Position numbers and translations under genes: made by a program. DNA of 64,000 nt from Bacteroidales bacterium. Its GTDB lineage: Bacteria; Bacteroidota; Bacteroidia; Bacteroidales; Rikenellaceae. Location of the stretch: positions 1 to 64,000 of the forward strand of contig CAJTFS010000009.1 in assembly GCA_910575495.1 (NCBI GenBank), read 5' to 3'. Positions 44,157-52,823 of the stretch are shown piece after piece. Numbering within the stretch: position 1 is the first letter of the stretch; the number at the start of each line of letters is the position of its first letter. The notes below the pieces were generated by a model. It saw only the letters and a list, made by a program, of their open reading frames with translations. It did not search any database and was not told the origin of the DNA.

Positions 44157-44374
44157 GGCTTTGCCAGCCGTAGCAAATAAAAAAGCCTTCCCACGAGGAA
44201 GCAAAACCGAGCCTGAGAACTCGCATGTCCAACCAAATCGCAGAAAGGCATCGCAAAGGTAGTAAATCTTTTCAGAATCGCAGTGCGACAATGAAAACGG
44301 CGGTCTCGGAGCATCCGTCGAAGAGCAAAAGTCCGACCGAATTTTCAAAATTGAAAAAACTAAAAATTACAATC
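44157..44374. repeat. Cassette repeat R1 (upstream of precursor 1)
   Basis: First of six copies of a noncoding block of about 225 bp placed between the preceding gene and each precursor start. Conserved pieces: CGGCTTTGCCGGCCGTGGC (degenerate here), AAAAAAGCCTTCCCACGAGG, GAGCCTGAGAACTCGCATGT, AGAAAGGCATCGCAAAGGTA, TCTTTTCAGAATCGCAG and ATGAAAACGGCGGT. Here one base is missing in the CAGTGCGACAATG part, which puts the small frame MSNQIAERHRKG in phase with the precursor ATG. Confidence 0.9.
44179..44251 (-). ncRNA. Predicted minus-strand small RNA in R1
   Basis: On the minus strand TACCTTTG (44254-44261) is a -7 box; about 75 nt on, GCTTCC-TCGTG-GGAAGGC is followed by TTTTTTATTT, a terminator. 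Prediction only. Confidence 0.45.
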
Positions 44375-44596
44375 ATGAAATCCATGAAGAATTTCGCTGC
44401 ACAGCAGCTCTCGAAAAAGGAAATGAACAACGTGAAAGGCGGAGCACAATTCGATTGCACCGTTAGCGTCGATGGCGAAATCATTTCCTCGGGCGCTGCA
44501 TTGGGCAATTCGAAAAGAGAGGTCGCCGAGCAGCTGTTGAGTCAATATCGACAGGTTTATTATGAGGATGAGCGCATCGAAGTTCGGTGCAGATAA
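44375..44596 (+). CDS. GG-leader secreted peptide precursor 1
   Basis: 73 residues. The leader (1-23) starts MKSMKNFAAQQLSKKEM and ends NNVKGG, the TIGR04149-type GG leader of Bacteroidales natural-product precursors; cleavage by the C39 transporter is expected after Gly23. The core has 50 residues with Cys near each end (FDC and VRCR), a turn at VDGE, and a helix KREVAEQLLSQYRQVY. The start at 44375 rather than an upstream in-frame ATG is chosen because the leader is identical in the other cassettes. A 12-bp hairpin follows the stop. Confidence 0.85.
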   Translation: MKSMKNFAAQQLSKKEMNNVKGGAQFDCTVSVDGEIISSGAALGNSKREVAEQLLSQYRQVYYEDERIEVRCR

Positions 44597-44606
44597 ATAT
44601 AACCCA

Positions 44607-44635
44607 CCGAAGAAAAGCCAAGAGCTTTTCTTCGG
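44607..44635 (+). promoter_or_regulatory. Intercistronic hairpin after precursor 1
   Basis: CCGAAGAAAAGC, loop CAAGA, GCTTTTCTTCGG: a perfect 12-bp stem between the precursor stop and the GLPGLI start. No run of six or more T follows. Confidence 0.85.
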
Positions 44636-44660
44636 TTATTCTTCGAAACCAATCTCGCAC

Positions 44661-45554
44661 ATGCGTAACCTTATAATCATATGTCTGCTATGCATACCGT
44701 TAAGGATGCAGGGACAGGAGGACGAAGGAACGGTAATTATTCGCAATTCGCTGGATTTGACATACTTGTCGATTGCGATCGATAATCCGTTTGTTACGGA
44801 CACAGTCAACTGCATTGTCGACTATGCAGTACGTTATGTGCCTGATACGCTTGATATGAATTCCACGTATAAGGATGTATATCAGCTCGAAATAGGCCGC
44901 CGATATTCCCGTTTCTATGGTAGAATCGAATACTTGTCCGATTCCATTTCCTCGGTCTGGAAACGTTACGGTCGTCCGAACGATTATGCGGAACAGCGTT
45001 GTGTTTTACGACAATATCACCCGTTATATTGGGAGATCGTCGAAGATCGGGAAAATGCCGCATTTACTACTTTATATCGGTATCCCTCAGGGCCGCCGGT
45101 AGTATTTTATGCTTATAAGGTCGACAAAGAACGACTGCAATGGACATTGACACACCACGTACGGGATATATGCGGTTATCGATGTTTTCGGGCTTTTGCC
45201 TCGTTTGGCGGCAGGAAGTGGATTGCCTGGTTCGCCCCCGAGCTGCCGTTGAATAGTGCCGTATGGAAACTTTGGGGGCTGCCCGGGCTTGTGCTTGCAT
45301 TCGAAGATACGCAAGGACACTACAAATTCGAATGCACGGCCATCCGTACTTGCAACCAACCGATGGTCGAATATAAAAGGCCCAGGCGTCGATTGTCCCG
45401 CAAGGATTGGATGTGTTTGATCGAGCTTATACATGCCGATCCCCTCAATTCGTTGGAAAAAGGGAATACGGTTTATTACAAACCGACGTTGGCAGAGCCG
45501 GCCGAACAGCTTACTTCATGGACGATTCCCTACAATCCGATCGAGTTGGAGTAG
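44661..45554 (+). CDS. GLPGLI family protein A
   Basis: 297 residues, exported (signal MRNLIIICLLCIPLRMQGQ). GLPGLVLAFED is the family motif (TIGR01200 / PF09697 Porph_ging), preceded by GRKWIAWFAPELPL and CGYRCFRAFASF; the protein ends WTIPYNPIELE. The start at 44661 gives the signal peptide and lies 64 nt after the precursor 1 stop. GLPGLI proteins are often encoded beside GG-leader peptides; their biochemical role is not known. They could be periplasmic or outer-membrane partners of the adjacent peptide. Confidence 0.88.
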   Translation: MRNLIIICLLCIPLRMQGQEDEGTVIIRNSLDLTYLSIAIDNPFVTDTVNCIVDYAVRYVPDTLDMNSTYKDVYQLEIGRRYSRFYGRIEYLSDSISSVWKRYGRPNDYAEQRCVLRQYHPLYWEIVEDRENAAFTTLYRYPSGPPVVFYAYKVDKERLQWTLTHHVRDICGYRCFRAFASFGGRKWIAWFAPELPLNSAVWKLWGLPGLVLAFEDTQGHYKFECTAIRTCNQPMVEYKRPRRRLSRKDWMCLIELIHADPLNSLEKGNTVYYKPTLAEPAEQLTSWTIPYNPIELE

Positions 45555-45672
45555 CGGGATTTCAGAATCGGATCGGGGCCTTAGCCAGTAGGTCGGTCAA
45601 TTTGAGGGTGAAACCAAGAAAGATGTAGAGCAATACATCAAGTCTTTGTATGGTTCCGGTTATTGCAACTAG
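45555..45672 (+). pseudogene. Ghost cassette: decayed precursor with deleted leader
   Basis: After the GLPGLI A stop, TTTCAGAATCGGATCGG at 45570-45586 recalls the TCTTTTCAGAATCGCAG part of the cassette repeat. Then an open tail reads FEGETKKDVEQYIKSLYGSGYCN and stops at 45672, similar in plan to the helix-plus-Cys ends of cores 1, 3 and 6. The start, GG leader and most of the repeat are missing; an in-frame stop lies at 45589. A hairpin and a GLPGLI gene follow at the usual distances. This is best explained as a seventh cassette with an internal deletion. Confidence 0.6.
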
Positions 45673-45681
45673 TAACAACCG

Positions 45682-45710
45682 GTTCAGCCCCTTAAATAAA
45701 GGGGCTGAAC
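45682..45710 (+). promoter_or_regulatory. Intercistronic hairpin after the ghost precursor
   Basis: GTTCAGCCCCTT, loop, AAGGGGCTGAAC: a perfect 12-bp stem, same position as in the intact cassettes. Confidence 0.85.
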
Positions 45711-45725
45711 TTAAAAACCGAGATT

Positions 45726-46595
45726 ATGAAAAAAAATAGCACACTCTTTTTCTCTTTGTTATTCAGTGCTATCAGCTGTTATGCCCAAGTTCGCGTCACG
45801 GCCGTCAGTCAACAGTTTCAGACCTTGCCGGCGCATCTGCCAGCAGCAGATACGCTTGATAGTCCCCACTGCATGGTTTATTACCGTTATTTCTACCCAG
45901 TGGACAACTTCAACGGTGGGTTTTCCGAAGCCGAGGACCGGCTGACACTTCAGATCGGTCGTACGGTGTGCAAGACTTTCTCGCACGACTTGCATCTGTG
46001 GGACCGCAATCTCACTTACGGCGAAAGAAACAAGTTCCGCTTCCGCACTAATATGGTTGACTATGAAATATTTCGTAATTATCCGACAGGACGAATGACA
46101 GTACAGCACCGTATTCCATATTCGCGGATTCTGCAAGGCTCTACGCAAGTTGTCGAATACAGCGAACCCGTGCCGCAGATCGAATGGACGATTTCCGGGC
46201 AGACCGATTCTGTCGGCGGTTATCGTTGTATCCGTGCCGACGGACGGTTCGGAGGCCGCGATTGGCGTGTGTGGTTCGCACCCGATCTGCCTTTCGCTGT
46301 TGGTCCTTGGAAACTGGGCGGCCTGCCAGGTCTGATTCTTCGGGTCGAGGATGCCTCGGGCGACTATCGCTTCGAGTTCGACGGTATCAGCACCGAGGCG
46401 GAACCTATTGTTTGCTACGACTGGCGCCCGGTGAAGATGTCGAAAGCCAAATGGCAGAAAATCGAGCGCCGGATGTACGAGCATCCGATGGATTATTTCT
46501 CCAAAAACGGGGAGATCAAAGTACTGGACATGAAAACGCACCAGCCACTCGATGGCGAATGGAAAGTGCGTTATAATCCTCTCGAACTGGAATAA
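45726..46595 (+). CDS. GLPGLI family protein B
   Basis: 289 residues with signal MKKNSTLFFSLLFSAISCYAQ. GYRCIRADGRFGGRDWRVWF and LGGLPGLILRVED are intact, and the C-terminus is WKVRYNPLELE. The start lies 53 nt after the ghost precursor stop, matching the spacing in live cassettes. The TonB-receptor-like gene follows 16 nt later, so it is in the same transcript. GC is higher than in protein A. Confidence 0.88.
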   Translation: MKKNSTLFFSLLFSAISCYAQVRVTAVSQQFQTLPAHLPAADTLDSPHCMVYYRYFYPVDNFNGGFSEAEDRLTLQIGRTVCKTFSHDLHLWDRNLTYGERNKFRFRTNMVDYEIFRNYPTGRMTVQHRIPYSRILQGSTQVVEYSEPVPQIEWTISGQTDSVGGYRCIRADGRFGGRDWRVWFAPDLPFAVGPWKLGGLPGLILRVEDASGDYRFEFDGISTEAEPIVCYDWRPVKMSKAKWQKIERRMYEHPMDYFSKNGEIKVLDMKTHQPLDGEWKVRYNPLELE

Positions 46596-46611
46596 TTAAA
46601 GAAATATCGCC

Positions 46612-49251
46612 ATGCGCCGTTTGCTCTTATTGTTGTTTGTCTTGTCGTCGTGCGCCTCCGTTGCCTCGGCTCAGATTACCGTTTCGGGTACGGTCCGCAG
46701 TGCCGACAGCGGCCGGGCTGTGGAGAGCGTGAACGTCATGTTGCTGGATGCAGGGCGGCGCATCATGTACGGTTATGCGATTACGTCGGACAAGGGGGGT
46801 TATTCGATTCCGTGCAGCGCCAAGGTCGATTCGTTGGTCGTGGCCGTCACGGGGTTCAACATCGCGGCACAATCCCGGCTCATCGTCGCACGGACGCAGA
46901 CGGTCGACTTTTCCGTGACGTTTTCCGAATTGAAAATTCGTGAGGTCACGGTCAAGGCGCAGTCCGTCGAACGGCATTCGGATACGTTGAGTTACAACGT
47001 CGCTTCGTTCGCCAACGTTACCGACCGCTCCATCGGCGACGTGCTGAAGAAGATGCCCGGCATCGAGGTGGCCAAGTCGGGCGAAATCAAGTACAACGGC
47101 AAATCGATCAACAAGTTCTACGTCGAGAACATGGACATGCTCGGCGGCCGCTACGGCATCGCCACCAACAACATACAGGCCAAGGACATCGCCCGGGTCG
47201 AGGTCTTCGAGAACCACCAGCCCATCCGGGCGTTGAAGAAGCTCGTCAGTTCCGACCGTGCAGCCATCAACCTGCGGTTGAAGGATTCGGCCAAAGGCAC
47301 CTGGAACGGTACGCTCCAACTCGGCGCCGGATACAAGCCATGGATGTGGAATGCCGAGGCTACTGCCATGTATTTCGGGCGTAAATTTCAGACGCTCGAT
47401 ACCTACAAAACCAATAACTCGGGCGACGACGTCGGCCGCGAGTTGCAATCGTTCTTCGATGGTTCGGATGCCGCGGCATCCTTGCTTGGCGTGCACAAAC
47501 CTACACAGCCGGCTTTGGAGAAAGAGCGCTATCTCGACAATCAGGTGCACTGCGTCTCGGCCAACGCCATCGTCAAGCTCAAAAAGGAGTTGGAGTTGAC
47601 GGCCAATGCCTCTTATCTGCACGACTTGCAAAATGCTCGGGGAGGTTCGGTTACAACTTATTTCCTGCCCGATGCTCCTCCGCTCGTCGTCACGGAGCAG
47701 ACACTCGCCGCACACCGCATCGACCGCACGGAGGTCGACTTTCTGCTGCGCTCCAATACCGACATGCGTTATCTGCTTGAAAAGATTACTTTCGAGGGCG
47801 AGTGGAACCGCGATTGCGGCCGGGTACTCAGCGACGACGAGCAGGTAGACCAGCGCTTCCGGTTGCCGCGCATAACCCTGAGGAACCGTTTCTCGGCCAT
47901 CCGGCGCATAGGGAAAACGTCGCTCAGTTTCAGCAGCGACACCGATTTCGGGTCGCAGCCCTCTTCGTTGCGCGTCGCGCCCATGCTCTATCCCGAAGTG
48001 TTCGATTCTCCGGTCGGTTATCCCGATGCCTTGCAAAGGCTCGACAGCCGCCGGTTCCGCACCCGCAACTCCGCCTATACGTCATATACCGTCCGGCGGT
48101 GGAGTTTCTTTCTGAGCGCCGGCTTCAATGCGCAGCTTGAACGCATGGATTCGGAGCTCTCGCCTAAGAATGCCGACAGGCGGACGCTTCCCGCAGCGGA
48201 CAGCATGCGCAACGACATCCGGTGGCGCAAGCTCGACGTGCTTGTGGGGCCCTCTGTCACTTACCGTGTCGGCGACAAATTCTCGGCCACGCTCTCCGTG
48301 CCGCTCGATTTCATGAGCCTGCGCTCCGAGGACAAGATAAGGGAGACAGTCGTTCGGAGCAATCGGCTGTTCGCAGCACCGTCGTTCTCGCTCCAAGCTA
48401 CCGTCACATACAACCTCAAATTCTCGGCCCGAGCTTCATACAACGAGTTGGTGGGTGGTCTGTACGATACCTACGGCGGTTATATCATGACCGACTACCG
48501 CATGATAGCCAGCAGACAGGGCGACGTCTCACGTAACCGGAGGCAGAACTACACCGCCTCGCTCTCTTACGGCAATGCCATCCGTGCCTTGTTCGGGTCG
48601 GTTGACGTCAGCTACTACCGTTCGAGACGCAATCTGATGTACGGTACCACCTACGAGGGTTCGTTGAGCCGCATCGAAGCTGTGGCGATGGACAACCGTT
48701 CGGAGGGCTACAACCTTGCCGCCAAGGTCAGCAAACGCTTCGACGGCATCGCCACCACGGTCAACCTTTCGGGCGGCTTCTCGCAGTCGTGGAACGAAGT
48801 GCTGCGGCAGGGAGAACTGCTGCTGACACGCTACGACCGTGCTACGGCAGGATTGTCGTTCAACACGCGCTTCACGCAGGCCGTGCGGTTCGATTACGGA
48901 GGCGAATACTCGCGCAGCGAGAGCAGGGCGGGCAGTGAGAAGCTGCGCCCCATCGATATGCTGCGGCAGCATGCAGCGCTCGATTTCATCATCCGCAAGA
49001 AATTCATCTGCCGTATCGGCGGCGAACACTTTTACAACGCAGCCATCGGAGGTCGGGACCGCAACATGTTCTTCCTCGATGCGTCGCTCTCCTACAAGAG
49101 CAAACGCGTGGAATACATGCTCGAAGGCCGCAACCTTTTAGACACCGGAACGTTCCGTTCGATCTCGCAAAGCGACATCACCGACTATGTCTACTCCTAT
49201 AAACTCCGGCCGGCTTCAGTCATGTTCAAAATTAAGTTCAGCCTGAAATGA
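46612..49251 (+). CDS. Outer-membrane TonB-receptor-like protein with carboxypeptidase-regulatory domain
   Basis: 879 residues. Signal peptide (1-21, ending VASAQ), a CarboxypepD_reg-like beta domain (about 22-110, ITVSGTVRSADSGRAVESVN), a plug-like region (about 125-225, GDVLKKMPGIEVAKSGEIKYNGKSI) and a large beta-barrel to the C-terminus (SVMFKIKFSLK). No TonB box is obvious. This class is often found beside GLPGLI genes. It could be an outer-membrane export port, receptor or immunity partner for the peptides; which one is not decided by sequence. Confidence 0.85.
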   Translation: MRRLLLLLFVLSSCASVASAQITVSGTVRSADSGRAVESVNVMLLDAGRRIMYGYAITSDKGGYSIPCSAKVDSLVVAVTGFNIAAQSRLIVARTQTVDFSVTFSELKIREVTVKAQSVERHSDTLSYNVASFANVTDRSIGDVLKKMPGIEVAKSGEIKYNGKSINKFYVENMDMLGGRYGIATNNIQAKDIARVEVFENHQPIRALKKLVSSDRAAINLRLKDSAKGTWNGTLQLGAGYKPWMWNAEATAMYFGRKFQTLDTYKTNNSGDDVGRELQSFFDGSDAAASLLGVHKPTQPALEKERYLDNQVHCVSANAIVKLKKELELTANASYLHDLQNARGGSVTTYFLPDAPPLVVTEQTLAAHRIDRTEVDFLLRSNTDMRYLLEKITFEGEWNRDCGRVLSDDEQVDQRFRLPRITLRNRFSAIRRIGKTSLSFSSDTDFGSQPSSLRVAPMLYPEVFDSPVGYPDALQRLDSRRFRTRNSAYTSYTVRRWSFFLSAGFNAQLERMDSELSPKNADRRTLPAADSMRNDIRWRKLDVLVGPSVTYRVGDKFSATLSVPLDFMSLRSEDKIRETVVRSNRLFAAPSFSLQATVTYNLKFSARASYNELVGGLYDTYGGYIMTDYRMIASRQGDVSRNRRQNYTASLSYGNAIRALFGSVDVSYYRSRRNLMYGTTYEGSLSRIEAVAMDNRSEGYNLAAKVSKRFDGIATTVNLSGGFSQSWNEVLRQGELLLTRYDRATAGLSFNTRFTQAVRFDYGGEYSRSESRAGSEKLRPIDMLRQHAALDFIIRKKFICRIGGEHFYNAAIGGRDRNMFFLDASLSYKSKRVEYMLEGRNLLDTGTFRSISQSDITDYVYSYKLRPASVMFKIKFSLK

Positions 49252-49260
49252 TACTCCCTC

Positions 49261-50790
49261 ATGAAGAATCCTGTACCTCGATTGCTTTATCGCCTATTCC
49301 ATAGAGCGGGAATCAGAATAAGCCTCTTGAAAATAGAGGATGCTTATTCCCATCATCCGTTGCCGCATAGTCTGCGTTCGTTGAGCGACACGCTCGACGC
49401 ACTGCATGTGCCCAACATGGTGTGCCGTCTGGAGTTCGGACAGCTTTTCGAGGTCGAGGGACCGTTCATTGCAGTTGCCGGTAACGGAGAATATCCGTTT
49501 TACCTCGTCGAAAAGCTGAATAAGGAGCAGCAGACCATTATGCTGTGTGCTGCATCCGGGAAGTCTGCTATCTTGACTTTCGAGCAGTTCAGAGCGGTAT
49601 GGGAAGGAACGGTGCTGTTGGCCGAAAAGGGCGAAGAGACGAAAGAGGAATCGCTCCCCATATATTGTATCAAACAAGCCTTAGCCTTTGTTGAACGAAC
49701 CTCCGGCTATTGGCTGGCCGGATTGTTCGTTTTGTTGCTCGTCATCGGAATGTTGCATGCCCTCGAATTTTCGGATCTGCGGTATGTTGTAAAAATCATC
49801 GGCTTCGCAGTTTCGCTGGCAGCCGTATTCAAGGCTTCTTTCGATCCGCATCTCGCACAGCGTTTCTGCCGGCTTGGCAAACATTCCGACTGCAACGAGG
49901 TTTTCCGCTCGGCCGGGGCGAAGATTTTCGGCTGGGTATCGCTTGGAGAGTTGTCGTTGGTCTATTTTACCGTATCGCTTATTTGGGGGCTCTTCATAGC
50001 CCGAGAACCGGACGGTGTTTTTCCGTGGCTCGATATGCTGGCTTTGTTCTTTGTCGGCTACTCGTTTGTGTGGCAGATTTATCATCGCAAATGGTGTCCG
50101 CTGTGTCTGGCGATAGATGCGGTATTGGTTGTCGATTTCATATCGGAAATCGCAATAACGCACGAATTGCGTTCAGGTTCGTTCTGTCCCGACTGGCTGA
50201 CTTTCGGGTTGGCGTTTGCAATCGGAGTATTGTCCTTGCGTTGGCTTGTCGTATTACTGGAACGAGTACAGGAGGTCGAATCGCTGCGTTATAAACATGA
50301 ACGACTGCTCGGTTCGCCCGAGACGTTCTGGCATTTGCTCGCACAACAACCCATAACTGCCGTTGAAAGTCGGACAGTTATGCCGATAAGCAATGGTGCG
50401 GACGCCGAACACACGTTGACCGTCGTAATGAACCCGTCGTGCCCCAAATGCGCAAAAGCACATCGGGCTCTGAGTGAATTGGGAGGCTACCGAGTCGGGC
50501 TGATTTTCGTCGTCAACGATGGCGACAAACATTCCCACGATGCTGCGTTACGGTTGATTTCGGCCAGCCTTGAACGAGGATGGGAAGAGACGGAACGGAT
50601 GATCGCCGAATGGTACGAGTATCACGAATTACCGGCCAAAGCGTCGATTCATCCCGATGCGGAGGAGATACTGAACAAGCATGTGAAATACTGCCGAGCG
50701 ACCGGTATTTCGGGGACACCGACGATTCTTGTCGATGACCGTCGACTGCCCGATTTATACGATGCAACGGACTTGAAATACCTATTGTAG
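49261..50790 (+). CDS. VKOR-thioredoxin disulfide oxidase with C39-like N-terminal domain
   Basis: 509 residues. The N-terminus (about 1-125) resembles an inactive C39 peptidase-like domain (IEDAYSHHPLPHSLRSLSD, PFIAVAGNGEYPFYLVEK) without the catalytic Cys. A membrane VKOR domain (about 150-345) carries all four cysteines: CRLGKHSDC and CPLC. The C-terminus (about 380-509) is a DsbA-like thioredoxin fold with CPKC and the cis-Pro region SGTPTILVDD. VKOR-Trx fusions make disulfides using quinone as electron acceptor. It lies 9 nt after the receptor-like gene, in the same locus as cysteine-paired peptides. Confidence 0.9.
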   Translation: MKNPVPRLLYRLFHRAGIRISLLKIEDAYSHHPLPHSLRSLSDTLDALHVPNMVCRLEFGQLFEVEGPFIAVAGNGEYPFYLVEKLNKEQQTIMLCAASGKSAILTFEQFRAVWEGTVLLAEKGEETKEESLPIYCIKQALAFVERTSGYWLAGLFVLLLVIGMLHALEFSDLRYVVKIIGFAVSLAAVFKASFDPHLAQRFCRLGKHSDCNEVFRSAGAKIFGWVSLGELSLVYFTVSLIWGLFIAREPDGVFPWLDMLALFFVGYSFVWQIYHRKWCPLCLAIDAVLVVDFISEIAITHELRSGSFCPDWLTFGLAFAIGVLSLRWLVVLLERVQEVESLRYKHERLLGSPETFWHLLAQQPITAVESRTVMPISNGADAEHTLTVVMNPSCPKCAKAHRALSELGGYRVGLIFVVNDGDKHSHDAALRLISASLERGWEETERMIAEWYEYHELPAKASIHPDAEEILNKHVKYCRATGISGTPTILVDDRRLPDLYDATDLKYLL

Positions 50791-50815
50791 CGGATACGGG
50801 TTATCCGATTGTTGT

Positions 50816-51043
50816 TCGCTGCGGCTTTGCCGGCCGTGGCAAATAAAAAAGCCTTCCCACGAGGAAGCAAAACCGAGCCTGAGAACTCGCATGTCCAACC
50901 AAGTCGCAGAAAGACATCGCAAAAATAGTAAATCTTTTCAGAATCGCAGTCGCGATAATGAAAACGGCGGTCCCGGAGCATCCGTCGACAAGCAAAAGTC
51001 CGAACAAAATTAAAAACCGAAAACAAACAAAAAATCTACAACT
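50816..51043. repeat. Cassette repeat R2 (upstream of precursor 2)
   Basis: Second copy, complete from TTCGCTGCGGCTTTGCC to the ATG. It differs from the others in the box region: CAAAAATA in place of CAAAGGTA. It starts 25 nt after the VKOR gene. The small frame MKTAVPEHPS ends in an ATGA overlap with the precursor start. Confidence 0.92.
50845..50917 (-). ncRNA. Predicted minus-strand small RNA in R2
   Basis: The -7 box reads TATTTTTG (50920-50927) here; compared with the other copies only the two free nn positions of TAnnTTTG changed. Terminator hairpin and TTTTTTATTT as in R1. Confidence 0.5.
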
Positions 51044-51244
51044 ATGAAATCGATGAAGAATTTCGCTGCACAGCAGCTCTCGAAAAAGGAAATGAACAAC
51101 GTGAAAGGCGGTGATGGCGGTTTCGATAACTGCGGTACACTTTATCACTGCACGTGGAATGGCGGTGAAAGTTACGCATGTTCGAAACAACGCCACGAAC
51201 TCGAAACTTTGCGAGAAAGCGGAGCTGATTGCAGGGCTATTTAA
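51044..51244 (+). CDS. GG-leader secreted peptide precursor 2
   Basis: 66 residues. The leader (1-23) is identical to precursor 1. The 43-residue core, DGGFDNCGTLYHCTWNGG then ESYACSKQRHELETLRES and ending DCRAI, has four cysteines, Gly-rich turns and aromatic residues, and a pattern different from cores 1, 3, 4 and 6. Two disulfides are possible. The start overlaps the end of a small upstream frame (ATGA). Confidence 0.85.
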   Translation: MKSMKNFAAQQLSKKEMNNVKGGDGGFDNCGTLYHCTWNGGESYACSKQRHELETLRESGADCRAI

Positions 51245-51256
51245 GCATACTGGTTG

Positions 51257-51281
51257 CCTGCCGCCCTTAAAGGGCGGCAGG
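51257..51281 (+). promoter_or_regulatory. Intercistronic hairpin after precursor 2
   Basis: CCTGCCGCCC, loop TTAAA, GGGCGGCAGG: a perfect GC-rich stem, 12 nt after the stop. Confidence 0.85.
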
Positions 51282-51310
51282 TTTATAGCAAGAGTCGAAG
51301 TTCAAATTAC

Positions 51311-52285
51311 ATGACAATGCGCCGGTTTATCTCATTTTGTTCTTACATTCTTTTGTGTTTTTTATTTCTTCCGACCGTTTCGGCACAGCCGGGTGAAAGT
51401 TTCGAAGCGATGCTTTCGCGCGGCATCGGGTTCCGGTTCGTTCCCCGGTTGGACGAGCTTTCTTGTTCGTGGTGGTCCGGTGCCGAATTGCATGCTGTCG
51501 ACACGACCTGTTTAGAGGTCGTATACAATCTGAAATACCGGAAACAGCGCGGTGAGGGCAGCTACCATGAAATGCTGGTCGTACTGCAAGTCGGAGTAAC
51601 CCAGCAAAAGTATTACAGCATGATTCGGCAGTTCACCGACGACATACAGCGGGATGTCGCCGGTCAGAGCAAGGATTTGGCGGCTGCGCCAGGCGTCGGG
51701 TACCAGCATCAGTATACCGACGAAGAACTGCGCATCAAGGCGGCAGCAGGCAAGGACTGGCTCAACAGCGAAATATGGACCGACATTCCGACTCGAACGG
51801 TGACCGAAAGAACCCATGATTACAAGAAAAAGGACCTCAGTGTCGAATACATCGAAGAGTTGCCCGTATTCGAATGGAATCTCTCGGAGCAGGCCGATAC
51901 GATAGGTGGTTTGGTCTGCACTCCGGCTACGACGCAGTTCCGCGGTCGGAAGTGGATGGTCTGGTTCACTCCCGAGATTCCGGTCGGGGCCGGGCCGTGG
52001 AAATTCAACGGATTGCCCGGACTGATTCTCAAAGCCCAGGACAGCGAACAGGATTTCGTGTGGGAGTGTCGGCATATCGAACAAAAGGCTGTTCCGATAG
52101 TCTATTATAAAGTCGAAAGACAGGTGCTGACCCGTCCGCGCTGGCGGCGGTATATGCGACAGATTCACGAAGCGCCGCTCACGATGCTCGGCGAAGGCGG
52201 CAATTACGGATTCGTCCATGGCGACCGGCGTATCGGAGAAGACGACAATTGGACGATTCCTTATAATCCCATTGAATTAGAATAA
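51311..52285 (+). CDS. GLPGLI family protein C
   Basis: 324 residues, the longest of the set, with signal peptide MRRFISFCSYILLCFLFLP. FRGRKWMVWFTPEIPV, FNGLPGLILKAQD and the ending WTIPYNPIELE are intact. Translation may start at 51311 or at the ATG 6 nt later. It is 66 nt after precursor 2. An insertion of about 30 residues in the first third (SKDLAAAPGVGYQHQYTDEE) is absent from the other copies. Confidence 0.88.
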   Translation: MTMRRFISFCSYILLCFLFLPTVSAQPGESFEAMLSRGIGFRFVPRLDELSCSWWSGAELHAVDTTCLEVVYNLKYRKQRGEGSYHEMLVVLQVGVTQQKYYSMIRQFTDDIQRDVAGQSKDLAAAPGVGYQHQYTDEELRIKAAAGKDWLNSEIWTDIPTRTVTERTHDYKKKDLSVEYIEELPVFEWNLSEQADTIGGLVCTPATTQFRGRKWMVWFTPEIPVGAGPWKFNGLPGLILKAQDSEQDFVWECRHIEQKAVPIVYYKVERQVLTRPRWRRYMRQIHEAPLTMLGEGGNYGFVHGDRRIGEDDNWTIPYNPIELE

Positions 52286-52299
52286 AATCGAATGGATAC

Positions 52300-52544
52300 G
52301 GGTTGTCCGACTATTATTCGCTGCGGCTTTGCCGGCAGTGGCAAATAAAAAAGCCTTCCCACGAGGAAGCAAAACCGAGCCTGAGAACTCGCATGTCCAA
52401 CCAAGTCGCAGAAAGGCATCGCAAAGGTAGCAAATCTTTTCAGAATCGCAGAAGCGACGATGAAAACGGCGGTTCCGGAGCATCCGTCGAGAAGCAAAAG
52501 TCCCGACCGAATATAAAAATGAAACCTAACAAAAAACCACAACT
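52300..52544. repeat. Cassette repeat R3 (upstream of precursor 3)
   Basis: Third copy. Similarity with R5 extends further 5' than in other pairs (GGGTT-TCCGACTATTATTCG), so R3 and R5 share a more recent origin or exchange. Ends ACAAAAAACCACAACT before the ATG. The frame MSNQVAERHRKGSKS runs 51 codons and ends in an ATGA overlap with the precursor. Confidence 0.92.
52347..52419 (-). ncRNA. Predicted minus-strand small RNA in R3
   Basis: -7 box TACCTTTG at 52422-52429; hairpin and T-run at 52347-52370. Confidence 0.45.
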
Positions 52545-52760
52545 ATGAAAGCTATGAAGAACTTCGCTGCACAGCAGCTGACCAAAAAACAGATGAACGA
52601 AGTGAAAGGCGGAGCAAAGGTCAGTTGCGATTTGATGATTGGCGAAGATATTTACAATCTCGGAGAGATTGAATCGTCTGATTATCGAGAGGTTCAACAG
52701 CGACTTCAAGAGGAATACGGTGACATCGGCATCATTGAATGTCAACCTTGGCTATTGTAA
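52545..52760 (+). CDS. GG-leader secreted peptide precursor 3
   Basis: 71 residues. The leader starts MKAMKNFAAQQLTKKQM and ends NEVKGG, slightly diverged. The 48-residue core has Cys near both ends (KVSC and IIEC), a helix YREVQQRLQEEYGD and the ending CQPWLL, nearly the same as core 6. One disulfide joining first and last strand is possible. Confidence 0.85.
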   Translation: MKAMKNFAAQQLTKKQMNEVKGGAKVSCDLMIGEDIYNLGEIESSDYREVQQRLQEEYGDIGIIECQPWLL

Positions 52761-52769
52761 CATTTATCT

Positions 52770-52803
52770 ATAATTCACAACCCTTAACAGGGTTGTGAAT
52801 TAT
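52770..52803 (+). promoter_or_regulatory. Intercistronic hairpin after precursor 3
   Basis: ATAATTCACAACCC, loop TTAACA, GGGTTGTGAATTAT: a perfect 14-bp stem. Confidence 0.88.
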
Positions 52804-52823
52804 TCGAAAAATAAAACTACCCC

